Below, in pieces: positions 36,135 through 47,979 of a DNA stretch of 64,000 nucleotides. Numbering within the stretch: position 1 is the first letter of the stretch; every line of letters begins with the position of its first letter. The stretch lies in NCBI GenBank assembly GCA_032719365.1, contig CM064862.1, forward strand, positions 4,414,501-4,478,500, in the 5' to 3' direction. The stretch comes from Prinsepia uniflora (Eukaryota > Streptophyta > Magnoliopsida > Rosales > Rosaceae). The notes below the pieces were generated by a model that was not told the DNA's origin, did not search any database, and saw only the letters and a list, made by a program, of their open reading frames with translations. The position numbers and the translations under genes were made by a program.

Positions 36135-37981
36135 GGGGTTGTCTCTATTCGAGCAACCGTGTAGCTCTTGGAGTATGTACGCAGGTCGAGGATGTGATAT
36201 CTCAAGGGGCTGCAGTTCGTGGTCAACCTAATTGTTGGGGTGCCGGTACGATAGTTAGTAGGATTGGCATGCCTTGGTTCGGCATTTGAGGCCGGGGTTG
36301 CCATAGTTTTGTCAAGGTTGACAGTGTGAGACCCTACGGAAGGGATGACGTACCTGTACGTTAACGTTTTGATCGTGAGACGGTTAGTTGGGATCGTCTT
36401 TCACGAAGTCGTAGGATTGGTTCCGACGACTAGTTGGGAATTGTGATCATCGGATGGTCGAATATTATTGAGTTGGATGATCGAATTTGGTTGAGTTAGA
36501 TAGATTTACTGCAGTTGGCAGTTAGCAACCGGATTCGAGGAATCCGAGTTGGATTGACGGTAGGATTGGATTGACGTCTTTATGATGTCCAGACCGCGGG
36601 GTCGGTCAGATCGTTGATTTTACTGCCTTATGCAGTTGGGTTCTGGGGAACTCTAGGTGTGATCGTGGAACCCTACCGTATGTGTATGGTTCGAAAATGG
36701 GAGTTGACGAGTGGTTTGACTTGGACGACTATTCGGATTTGGATTCGTTAGTCGGTCTAGTCATGTCAGCTTGTGTTGGGACTGCACTTCGCAGTTGAGG
36801 TTATATTTATCGGTTAGACATAGTTGGTTGTCGTGCTACTTTAGTTGTGATGGACAGTTGGTGCAACTAAGGTCGTGGGCGACCTGGTATACGACATTTG
36901 GGTTAGTCGGAGTACGACTGGTTAGAGTTCGGTTGGACAAGTTATCAGGGTTGGTACTTGTCGATGGAATCCCTGAGTGGGATCCGGAGTGGTTAATACG
37001 GGCGGTTGATTCCGTTGGAGGCGAATCTCAATAGCGATGTCTGGTAGTTATGTCTGCATGAGTTTGTGGCAGGCGCTACTACCGAGAGTGGTCGTGGATA
37101 TGGTTGTTGGGAATTGGGGACGTTCAGGGGACGTTTCCTTTTCTCGCATGAGTTGTCAGGGTGACTGTACCCAGAGTTGCCGGGTACGAGGGAGACAGAG
37201 TTTCTCCAATATGAGTAGAGGTACGGGATCGTCGTTCAGTATGAGCGGAGATCCAGGGTTGTCAGTTTTGCACATGGTGTGCCGATGCTGATGTTGATGG
37301 ATTATAATGGGATACTGGTACTGGTGTTGGTGTTGGTGCCGGTGATTATGGTGACGGTGAGTTACGAATCTGGATATGACTTCATCGAGTTACGTATGTG
37401 TTCGGTATCTGTGGTTCCAGAGTGGATCTCAGAGAGAGCTAAGTTGGTTAGGGGACACGTGGTTGATGTCCAGATATGTTGTTTCTAATCTTGTTGGAAC
37501 TTCGGAATCGCGAAAGATTGCGATTGAGGTGGCGAGAGGAATGCGGGTTTTCCGCATTGGTATTGGGTATTTCGAAGTCATTAGGGTGACTTCTCAGATT
37601 CTGCTAAGGCAGATGATGGTTGTATCACTAGTACACTGATCGTGTATTGGTTGGTGGACCCGGGATTTGTTTTGGGTCATTAAGTGGAGTTGAGTATATC
37701 GAAGTTAGGTGACTGAGATTTCTCATTTCTGCTTGGTGGCAGACGATGTTGGATTACGTGACGTGGTGAGTGCAGCGAGTTTTGGTTGCATTCATGTAGG
37801 ATGGAATTGGATGTCATTGTTTGGTATCATCTTTGATTTTCCTTGGTGGAATGACAAGGATCGATACGAGGTAATCAGTGAGAACCCACAGTCTCGGCGT
37901 GTCTCGTCGTAGACTAATCTGTTTAGATGCGGGAAATGGTCGAGGATTTTGGACGTCGTGACGATCGGGGATCGTGACGTC

Positions 37982-40572
37982 TGTAACACCCCGGACATTC
38001 GAGGATTTTAATATTTCAATTTAATGGGTGAATTGACGCTTTTACCCTTGTGATTGGTATGGCCAAATTATTGACTTTTGATTGGTGAATTAAATGGACT
38101 TTGACCTATGACCGTGACGTAGTTCGGGACGTCACGAGTTCATAGACAGGTGGCACGTCCATTTCGGACGATCAGGGAAAAAGTTATAACTATCGGAAGT
38201 TCAGGGGCATTACCGTAAGTTGGACTTCACGGGCGAAAATGTTGACTTTTCGTTTGACAATTAATTTTCACGCGACTCAAGGACCGATGGGTAGGTCTCG
38301 ACGTCCTGAGTCCGTAGACAGGCGGCACGCCAAAATCGGACTTCGTATGGCTGAGTTACGGGTCTCGGAAGTGAGGGGTATTTTGGTAATTATTGAACCA
38401 GGGGCATTTTGGTCTTTTTGCCCTGGTTACTGTAGCAGGCCGCGGGGGACATGGGCGGTACCACCATGTGCGGTGGTTCAATCGTGCAATTGGTTGTGCA
38501 ATTGTGTGCTGGAAAGTTGGGAGTGTCTGGTGCTTTAGACCGTGGTCTGTTGCATCCACCGTGCACAACCCTATTATTAATTCAAGTTCGAAGCTTTTCG
38601 GGGGACATTTTTCAGTGGACAATTGGACACCCACGAGCTTCTGGGACGGCTTGAAATTAATTAAAACGGATTATATAGTGTGTGAGCTTCACTCTGGTAT
38701 TGAAAGGACTGAAAATAAGGGTGGAACCAGAGAGAAACCATTTCGGGAATTTTTGGAGGGAAATAGGGTTTTTGATTTCTACGGTGTGTTGAGCCAATCT
38801 AATCGTAGAGTAAGCTTTCTGGAAGCATTTGGAACACAACCATATCAAAATCGAAGGCAACCAGCCACGGGTGAGCTGGGACGGTGACTGCCGTGTTCAG
38901 AGGAATTTCAGAGGTTTGGACGACTACTTCCAGGTGAGTGTTGATTCAATTGAGTGTGTTTTCCAGTTCGTTGTGATACTATGATGCTTCATGTAAAGTT
39001 AATTTGATTTTGGTTTAGAAACCAGTGAGTTGGGATGATCAACCCGTTTGGATGATCACGGGTCGAAGGGTCGTTTGAGGATTCGATTTGGCAAATTAAT
39101 CACCCAGAACTTAAATTGAATGTTTAATTAATATGTTAGGATCAAATTGGATTGAAATCGAGTAGGAATTGATGGGTAATTAACCGGGTCAAGCCGCGGG
39201 TGGCAGGCCCGAATTACAGACAAACGGGTGAAGGTGCTGACACTGTAGCTACAGTGTCAGGCGCGTGACTTTCACGCGCAGCCACTTTGGGCGGCGCGTG
39301 AGGGCGCGTTGGGGCTTATCTCCGATCACGATCAACATGACTTTTATCCCTCTCATCATTCTGAACATTTTTGGTGAAGTAACCATGTTGATCTGAGATA
39401 GTTTTTGATGGGTCAGTTTAGGGCCGGTTGCCTCGGGGAACGTGTCGACGGATTTCCCGAGCCGGGTTCTATTTCAGACTTTGTGGTTAAACATTTTAGA
39501 CTTGTAGTGACCCTTACATGTGATTTGGACTGACAGGAATTGTACGATACTCCCGGTACAAGTTCGTACGCGCAGGTTCACCGCGGGATCGTACAGTGAG
39601 TGGGCCATTTTCTTAAACCCTTGCGTGCATAAATGTTTTCTGGTTTATTATACTTATTCACATGCTAAAACAATAATGGTTTTGATGATATGAAAAATAT
39701 GGTTATGGCACGTTTCACGGTATTTGGGCTTGAGACCCGTCTGATGAAACTTAATGATTGGTTCGGATTTTATCTATGTATATATATGCTTTGCATGTGG
39801 ATATCAATAAAATGTATTTGGTACTACACTGTATAGATCCTTTCATATTATATTGTCTCCTCCGGCGAGGTGCCCCGGAGAGGTCACAGACGTCTAGTAC
39901 GTCCAGCGTCTATGACGCTAAGCATCAGGTGATGCTGTATCAGGTGATGTTGTACCCGAACGGGATTCGGGGATTTAACTCGGAAATTGAGACCCGAGTG
40001 GCACGTGTAGCCTTATTATTGTGACCTTATTAGGCGTCAAGAACGTCAAACATCAGGTGATGTCGGGATTGGAGTGTATAGTGCAGCAACTAAAATTATA
40101 CTTATGGTTTTGTTATATGCCTTATGGTTCATATTATATGGTTGATGGTTTTAATTAGGGATGCATGCATGTTTGGAAAACGGAGGGGTAAATTATATGT
40201 TTTACTTATCAAATGATTTTATAAACTTGAGTTTCGGTCCACTCACCCTTATTGTTTTTGGTAACCCCTCCAGGTCGTGATACTGAGGTAGAGGAGGAAA
40301 CTGAGGCTGAGGCATAGATCTACTTCTGCGTACCTGAACCCCTGTTGGGTGGGTTGCCCACAGGTTTTATTTTAGAGTCGTGCTCGCAACTTGTAATTTT
40401 GGATTTCATCCCTTGTCTGACATCTGTTTAATTCGGATTTGATGTATAACTTTAATTTGGTTATTTATGCAATTGATGTTTTGAGGTTAAAATTGGTATG
40501 AATTATTGGGTGTCAGACGGGAGCAGGGCACGTCCCCTTGTGATCCCTGTGGGATCGGGGCGGGTCCTGTCA
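37982..40572 (+). mobile_element. Solo LTR G (2.6 kb) in element C
   Basis: TGTAACACCCCGGACATTCG to ..GGGTCCTGTCA with duplication ACGTC (37977-37981 and 40573-40577). It is a diverged member of the same superfamily: TGACGT..ACGTCA (38115-38134), donor CAG|GTGAGT (GT 38934), GC hairpin GCGCGTGACTTTCACGCGC (near 39260-39280), acceptor GACAG|G (AG 39535-39536), GTGAGTGGGC (39596-39605), GTCCACTCAC (40237-40246) and CCCTCCAG|GTCG. It almost lacks the hairpin array. The open frames at 38239-38887 are not recognised. Confidence 0.9.
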
Positions 40573-43500
40573 ACGTCTATGTTCGGTTGACGTAATGATG
40601 GATCTGGATCGTGATTTTGATGATCCAGACAGGTGGAGCGGTTATCACTCTTACTTGGATGATGAGACTGAACTTCTTTTCGAAGTGAATCCCACATGGT
40701 ATATTACTCAGGTGAGTAGTTTTCCGACGTGGTCGGATATGGTCAGCCTTAGGGATGTGCGGATATTGTGATTGGCTTCCCTATGAAGTCAATCGATGGT
40801 ATTGGAGTAATCGGTTGAGCAGACAACCGATAGGTTCATGATTGATACGTCTCGGTAGACGAGAACGATATTTCAGGTTTTGGAATCAGATTTCTGGATG
40901 ACGATTCAGGATTTGATTTTGGAACTTGAAAGAGGATTTCTGTATTTGGGTTTTGGAATCGGATTCTGGGTGACGATTCAGGATTTGATTCTGGAGCTTG
41001 ACAATGGATTTCCTTTTTATGAAAGTGGATTCGGAATGGTTATTCCAAATGCTAGCTACGGAATAATAATTTCGGATTCGAATTTGGACATGATTATGGA
41101 TATGATTTCTGGGTTTGGATTCGGGATTTTTTACGGAATTGCGGATTCGGATTCGGATTTGGAAATAAATAATGGGTCGGAGTTTCAATTTGTCTAGTAC
41201 TGGATTGGACAAATGGACTCCATAGTAGAAACGTGATTGGCTACCACCTAGATGGGTGTAGGCTGATTGATGTGTAGATGTACGTACCTTGTACGTTGTT
41301 CGAGGTACGATACTGGATAGGCTTGGGGTGTCTGGTAGCAGTATTCTGGATATACCAGTGATACGTTGGTGAGCGAGTTGGTAGTCGGATTGGTTCTGAT
41401 ACCATAGGATTAATCGAGGTCGTGAACTAGACATTGGATACTGTGCGTTGGGTCATAGTGTTTCTGATGGGTCTAGTTACACACAGGTTGAGTAATTTGG
41501 TGGTTAGTATAACCACAGGTAAGTATGGTGTTAGTTTCTGACTGACGACTGTCAAGTGGTGACAGATTGTCAGAGGTGTCAGCGTGGATCGGTTAGTGAG
41601 GTCTGATGACTCCGGGTGGAAGTAGACGTCAGGATAGTTAGAGATTGAGCAAGGAACCGGCTAGTTGTTTATGTCAGCGAAAGGGTAGATTTGACAAATT
41701 GTGTCAATTCGAAACGGGTAACTACTGTCATTCGACTTGGTCAAATGTAGTCGATGTAACGAGAGTGTTGGTGGTACGTCTGGGTGCAGACGAGTAAGTA
41801 TTATTTTGGTTAGTTGGTGTATGAGTGTACATGAGTTTCGAGATCGATTCTACTTTCCACGAGGTGGATGTGGAATCAGGATAGTTGGAGTTTCAAGTAC
41901 GAAACTAATTAAGGAGGGAAGAACGGTTAGATTAGGTCGGTTGGAATTTCGAGGACGAAATTAATTAAGGAGGGAAGGTTGTAACGACCCGTCCCAAATT
42001 CCAGGATTAGATTAGTGACTAATCACGATTAGTGAGGCTAATCCGTGATTAGTTGGGCGAAATCGGACGAACGATACGAAATGACCGTTTTGCCCCTGAT
42101 CGTGGCAAAACGTTGACATTTCGTTCGGGTGGTCAAATGGACTTTGACCGATGACCGTGACGTAGTTCGTGACGTCACGAGTTCATAGACAGGTGGCACG
42201 TTCAATTCCGACGTTCGAGGAGGAAGTTATGACGTTCGGAAGTTTAGGGGCATTTTGGTAATTTTGGATAAAAGGGGTCAAATGTTGACTTTTTGACCGG
42301 GAGGTCCGTTGGCCGAGGGCCGAAGACCGTTACGTAGTTAAGGATGATACGAATCCGTAGACAGGCGGCACGTCGAATTCGGACGTTCGACGACAAAGTT
42401 ACGGTTCACGGAAGTTCCCGGTTACTATTCATGATGGCACGTTTTACGAGACAAAAAGTGCAGTTTGTCTTTAGTGGGCCCAGTTGCTTTTTAGCAACCA
42501 ATGGATGAGTGACAAGTGTCACTCATCCACTGGACAACACATTACATACACGCACTTCACCGTGCATTTTCATTTTCTTCGTTCAAACACAACCCACCCG
42601 ATCTCACCATTTTCTCTCATTCCCGTGCAACCCAAACCCAGCCAACCATCACCCATGACCAGGCAGAGGACCAGGGAGATCGAGGGAGCGGAGGTGGCCG
42701 GCCTGGAGGCCTGAACCTCCTCCCACGGCGGCGAGAGGAGGAGAAACCCGAACGGGTACCCGGTTTGCCCATTTTAATCCATTTTTCCATTTTCGTTGTT
42801 CTGGTTAGTTTTTAATGGTTTTAATGAGTCCATTAGGTTGCTAGGGACATTTTAGGAAGGTTTTGGTGGTGGTTGATGGCTGAGCAGCCGTGTAGGCTGA
42901 TCGGGAAAAATCGAACCGTGAGGTTCAAATTGGACCGGTCGGATTTCGTAGGTTTTAGGTTATTTAGTTAATTAGGATTGATAGGAAAGATTAAAAAAGG
43001 AATTTTAGGAATTGGAATGGAAGAAATCGGACCGAAAATGAGGGAGAAGGAGGCCTGGACTGGTTACGCCGGTCCAGTTGTAGGGGTTGTGTAACAACCC
43101 GTCCCGAGAGCCGGGATTAAGATAGTGATTAAGGTGTGGTTAGTGAGGTTAATCAGGGGTTAGGTGGTCCCGAGGGGTCCGGGAACTTAGAATGACGATT
43201 TTGCCCCTGGGTCAGGCAGAAATGTTGACTTTTATTTCGGGTGGTCAATTGGGGATTGACTAGTGACCAGGACGTAGGTTAGGTCGTCACGAATCCTTAG
43301 GCAGGTGGCACGCCCGATTCCGACATCCGAGGAGGAAGTTGTGATGTTCGGAAGGTTGAGGGCTGAACTGTAATTTGGGTAAAGTAGGGGGAATCGTTGA
43401 CTTTTTGAAAAATCGAGTTTTGGTAGGTTGACCTAGGATGGCTAGATAGTTCTCGTCGTCCTGAGTTTGATGACAGGCGGCACGTGTTCATCGGACTTAC

Positions 43501-43638
43501 GAGGCGAAGGTTACGGGTCTAGGAAGTTTCGGTAAAACCGTAAAAATGAGTTAAACAGAAGGGTATTTTAGTCTTTTTGGGTTTATGGGGATTCGTGCAG
43601 AGAGAAAGGAATGGACGGCTGGGGTTTAAGCAGATGGG

Positions 43639-44442
43639 CGGTTTCTGGAGCAGTATTATCCTCGTTCTTTCCGGGATGCCAAGGAGGCAGAGTTTTTGCA
43701 TCTCCAGCAAGGGAATATGACCGTGGCAGAGTATGAACGGAAGTTCCAGATGTTGTCTCGGTTTGCTCCTGCTTTTGTGGCCACTGAAGCCGAGAAGTGC
43801 CGTAGGTTTGAGTTGGGTTTGCGAGGTGAGATTCGAGCCGTAGTGACGGCTGGATCTTTTGCTACCCTCCGAGACTTGTCGGATGCTGCGGTGCGAGTTG
43901 AGGCTAGTTTGCCGGTGCGACGCCGGGAACTATCTATTCCTGGAGCTTCGAGCCAACGGACACCGAAAAGAGGTAACTTCGGTGGATCGTCCTCGTCGGG
44001 CGATGATCGTTTTGGTAGGCCTGGTAGTGCCCAGAGTTCAGGATTTTGGGGTTACCGAGCACCGCCGACTCCGCAAGCGAGTGCGACGTCGGTAGCGTCT
44101 ACGGGGAGACCGAGCAGTGGACCAGGCTGGAATGTGTGTTTCTACTGCGGGGAGCGAGGTCATTTCCGACGTGAGTGTCCACTGTTACCACAGGAAAGTG
44201 GTGTAGGCAGAGGAGTAGCGGAGTCCGGACAGAGTACAGCGTCAGGGACAGCGGGCACTAGAGGAGGTGGTGGCTCAGCCACGAGTAGTTCGAGGGGACG
44301 TGGTAGAGCGTCAGGATCTCAGGCCCGGGTGTTCTCGATGATTCAGCAGGAGGGTCAGTCGACACCAGATACGGAGACAGGTACTTGTTTTACTTTTGGC
44401 TGTTCTGTCGGTTTGGTTGTTGGATTTCGGGGTAGATTCTAG
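43639..44442 (+). pseudogene. Gag fragment of element F
   Basis: Frame open from the LTR junction (43639) with no proper start; the first ATG in frame is at 43696. It encodes the Retrotrans_gag core (RFLEQYYPRSFRDAKEAEFL, then GNMTVAEYERKFQMLSRFAP), a Gly/Ser-rich segment and one zinc knuckle CFYCGERGHFRREC. Highly similar to gag of element B (55101-56405). It leaves homology after about 44385, at the start of the missing protease, and stops at 44440. Confidence 0.88.
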
Positions 44443-44919
44443 GAGTTTTCCTAGAGGACTTGGAGTGTACCGTAAGTTCCGTAGCAGGTTGACGGGAAGT
44501 AGAGGAAAGGAGTGATTATAATTGATCGATCTGAGACTATTGAAGGAGAGAACCCACAAGCTAGAGTTTGCCTTTAGGACTTTGTGAAGTTAGTCCGACC
44601 GTGGCCGGAGTAGTAGCCGAGGGAGATGGGTGGTTGTATACGAGGATGTACTCTATGACTTCTGTCGGATATTGTGACATGAGGTATTTTATAATACCTT
44701 TGTTTTCTGTTCATAGAGTTTCCCTTGCGTACACCATGCAGTTGTTACATAGCTAGGGTTGGCTGTGGTAACAGTAGTTGGGGGTGGAGTGAAATACCCA
44801 AGGTGGAGATGATAGACAGGAAACCTAGGAGAGGTTGTTCTTTGCCGGGTAGGAGACCCTAGGTGTTGGGAACTAGCTGTGGAAATTTCGGGGACGAAAT
44901 TCTATTTAGGAGGGTAGAT
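44443..44919 (+). mobile_element. 3' internal remnant of element F
   Basis: Non-coding leftover between the gag fragment and the 3' LTR. It ends in AAATTTCGGGGACGAAATTC and the polypurine tract. The same FxGDEI-box-like TTTCGGGGACGAAATT lies next to the 3' LTR of B (about 31306-31322, reverse) and, altered, of C (41945-41963). Confidence 0.75.
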
Positions 44920-47900
44920 TGTAACAACCCGTCCCGAGAGCCGGGATTAAGATAGTGATTAAGGTGTGGTTAGTGAGGTTAATCAGGGGTTAGGTGGTCC
45001 CGAGGGGTCCGGGAACTTAGAATGACGATTTTGCCCCTGGGTCAGGCAGAAATGTTGACTTTTATTTCGGGTGGTCAATTGGGGATTGACCAGTGACCAG
45101 GACGTAGGTTAGGTCGTCACGAATCCTTAGGCAGGTGGCACGCCCGATTCCGACATCCGAGGAGGAAGTTGTGATGTTCGGAAGGTTGAGGGCTGAACCG
45201 TAATTTGGGTAAAGTAGGGGGAATAGTTGACTTTTTGAAAAATCGAGTTTTGGTAGGTTGACCTAGGATGGCTAGATAGTTCTCGTCGTCCTGAGTTCGA
45301 TGACAGGCGGCACGTGTTCATCGGACTTACGAGGCGAAGGTTACGGGTCTAGGAAGTTTCGGTAAAACCGTAAAAATGAGTTAAACAGAAGGGTATTTTA
45401 GTCTTTTTGGGTTTATGGGGATTCGTGCAGAGAGAAAGGAATGGACGGCTGGGGTTTAAGCAGATGGGACAAAGATTGAAGGGATGGTGACACATGGCAA
45501 AGGGCTAGAGGGTTCTGGTGGAATCCTGTGTGTTCACGGTCCTAACTATTTGGGTGAACCCGTGTGTGTGTGTTGTTCTTCGACAAACACAGAGAACAGA
45601 GGGTGAGAGTTTGGGATCAGTTGATCGATCTGGGTGCAAGGGTGAGTAAATAGGGAGTTGTGAGTGTGTTAGTGAGGCAAGGCGGAGCTGGTGGCCGTGA
45701 ATTTGCGGTGCAATTGTGCACGGCGGCACGGCGGAGGTGTGGAGAACTTTTGGGGGAAACAGGGAGCTTGTGAGGTTGAGGTGGTGGCTACGCCGTGAGT
45801 CGAGGCAAACCAAGGCCAGGGGAGGCTGAGGAGACTGCAAGGAGTCCAACGACCACAGTGGTAGGCGGCAGTGCGCACGGCGGAGCTGCAATCGACGGGT
45901 AAAGCTTCTTTGCTCTGTTTTGCCGTGAAACTTCAGTTTGAAAGTCGTGGACCTAGGGCTAGAGTCGAGGGATTTGGCGGTTCGGGTGAGACTCCTGAGG
46001 GTCCTAGGAATCGTTTGAGTGTGCTGCCGTGGTGGGTGGTGCACGGTGGTGGAGGGCACGACGGAGGGACCTTCAGTACCCTGTTTTGGCCGTGGGTTCA
46101 AACGGCGAGTCGTGTAGGTAGGGGCTGAGTCGACGGTATAGGGGTGTTGGTCTAGATTCAGTGAGGTCTTAGGGACCGTTTGGTGTCACCACCGTGACGG
46201 GAGGTGACCGGAGTTGAGGAGTCGTGAAACAGGGGATGTAGGCCGTTTGATTTCGAGCTTCAGTCGACGGTGTAGAGGCCGTGTCGAGGTGAACGGAGTA
46301 CGGGAAGAGATAGGGCAGGTCTGGACGCAGCTGTGAGAGAAAAGAGGGATCGAATTGATGGCCGGACGGCGGAGATCAGGTCTCGCCGGTTCAGCCTGCG
46401 ACGGCCGGTTCAGCACAGGTTGAAGGTGGTACTGTAGCTGGCGCGTGGGGCCACGCGCAGCCACTTTGGGCGGCGCGTGGGGGTGCGTGCGGTGGCGGTT
46501 GGGAAAGTGGTCAACATGGATTTTGGTCTAGGAGTTATGGTGAGTTCAATGGAGTTGGTTTTGAGTCAATCGGATGTCGTTTGAGTGTAGTTCCGCGAGG
46601 GTGAAGGTTTAGGGTCCCGGGGTTCTAGGTCTTTGGTTCGGGGATTTTCGTGGGAAATTAGGAGAGTCTTCGTGAACGTGTTAGTAACGTACTTTGGTGA
46701 TTGAACAGGATCGGGATTACCCGAGGAAGCCGAGGAACGGGCTGGACGTTCGGGACGCGAGTAGGGCTCAGTACTGTGAGTGGACCTCTTCTCTAAACTC
46801 GAGCATGCATAACTATTTTCTATAATTGTCTTATGGTTTTTAATCATGATTTTATGTTTATCGAATATGTTTGGTTGGTTTTATATTATTACACGTTTTT
46901 CGAGGAAATTGGTTGGTTTCTGGAATATATGCTATGGTTTTGGGATTTCAAATGATAAGTGGTTTTCAATGGTTATAAGTGGGTTTTGGAACATGATTTC
47001 AATGATCAAGGTTTTTGGTTCTAGAAACGGATTTTGGAAATGGAAGTTGGTTTTAAAGTTGGAAAGTGAATTTTCGGATTTGGGTTCGGAATGACGGTTC
47101 TGAATGCCGGGAAGGGCATCGGACCAGTGATTTCGGATTCGGGTTTGGATGTGGATTGGTAAATGGTTTTCAAATGATTTTGGGATTGGATTTGCTGGAT
47201 CTGGATATTGGGTTTAAAGACCCGGATTTATGTGACGGGGGACCGGCCGGATTGGGTTTAAAGACCCGGATTGAGTTTAAAGACTCGGGAGTTTAAAGAC
47301 TCGGATATATTGATGTTCCCCCGTAGGCCTTGAGTTTAAAGACTCGGGAGTTTAAAGACTCGGATATTATTAAGGCCTGGATTGAGTTTAAAGACTCGGG
47401 AGTTTAAAGACTCGGATAGATCCAGCAGGTTTGATCGGGGCATTTATGAGTTAATGTTCATGGTTTATGATACAGTTTTCTGATACTCATGTTATGGTTT
47501 CTTATGATATTTTATAGTGTTTCTGTTTCTTATGATGTTTTAGAATGATTATTTTATAACTGTGTTCATAACTGTTGGTTATGCATGTGGTTTCAAAACG
47601 GAGGGTTAAACTCGGTTTTCTTATAAAATGGTTTTTGGAATTTTTGTACCTTCTGGTCCACTCACATTTTCTGTTTTAAATTGCCCTCCAGGTTGTGGAG
47701 CTAGCGCGGGGTCTTGACGTCGAGGCAGTGTCCAAGGCATAGAAGTGACGTGAGGGATCCTAGAAAAGTTTAAAGGCTTCTGTGTGCGTGTACTTTATCG
47801 GTTTTTATTTTCCTTGTAATTTAGTGCTATGCTCTGTAAACGATAAGGTTGGGATATTTTGTAATTACTCCTGCGTCTGACTGGGTTCGAGTGAGTTTTA

Positions 47901-47979
47901 CTTGAGTCTTGTGTCGGGGAGTCAGACGGGAGCGGGATTTACCTCGGGTTTCGGGGTGAAACCGGGGTGGGTCCTGACA
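44920..47979 (+). mobile_element. 3' LTR of element F
   Basis: 3060 bp, of the same family as solo LTR D. Landmarks: donor-like CGG|GTAAAG (GT 45899), acceptor AACAG|G (AG 46707-46708), GTGAGTGGAC (46776-46785), array of GGGTTTAAAGACCC and GAGTTTAAAGACTC units (47210-47415), GTCCACTCAC (47656-47665) and CCCTCCAG|GTTG. The 198-residue reverse frame at 45505-46101 is an accidental opening. Confidence 0.9.

Larger units (their letters stand above)
36120..41979 (+). mobile_element. Internal region of element C, non-coding
   Basis: Begins ACG then the primer-binding site at 36123-36134, and ends in a purine tract after TTTCGAGGACGAAATTAATT. This matches the TTTCGGGGACGAAATT context seen before the LTRs of B and F, so the ends are conserved. 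The body has repeated GGTTGG/GTTGGT and GGATTCGGATTT motifs and many short open frames (such as 36771-37639, 40880-41197), none resembling gag or pol. It looks like degenerated or replaced internal sequence. Solo LTR G splits it at 37982-40572. Confidence 0.8.
43090..47979 (+). mobile_element. Deletion derivative F (LTR, partial gag, LTR)
   Basis: TGTAACAACCCGTCCCG to ..GGGTCCTGACA with duplication GGTTG (43085-43089 and 47980-47984), inside the 3' LTR of C. The 5' LTR is cut after 549 bp (43090-43638) and fused directly to gag. The remaining LTR, primer site and gag N-terminus are gone, and pol is almost entirely missing. The 3' LTR 44920-47979 is complete. A polypurine tract (TTTAGGAGGGTAGAT) precedes 44920. 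Confidence 0.9.

Noticed and set aside
40880..41434. Opposed open frames rich in Asp/Ser/Gly and Arg/Ser in the interior of element C
   Set aside because: Both strands are open because of a GGATTCGGATTT-type simple repeat; no gag or pol motif.
45505..46101. 198-codon reverse open frame in the LTR of F
   Set aside because: Pro/Ser/Arg-rich translation of GC-skewed LTR DNA; the sister LTR D has this frame broken.
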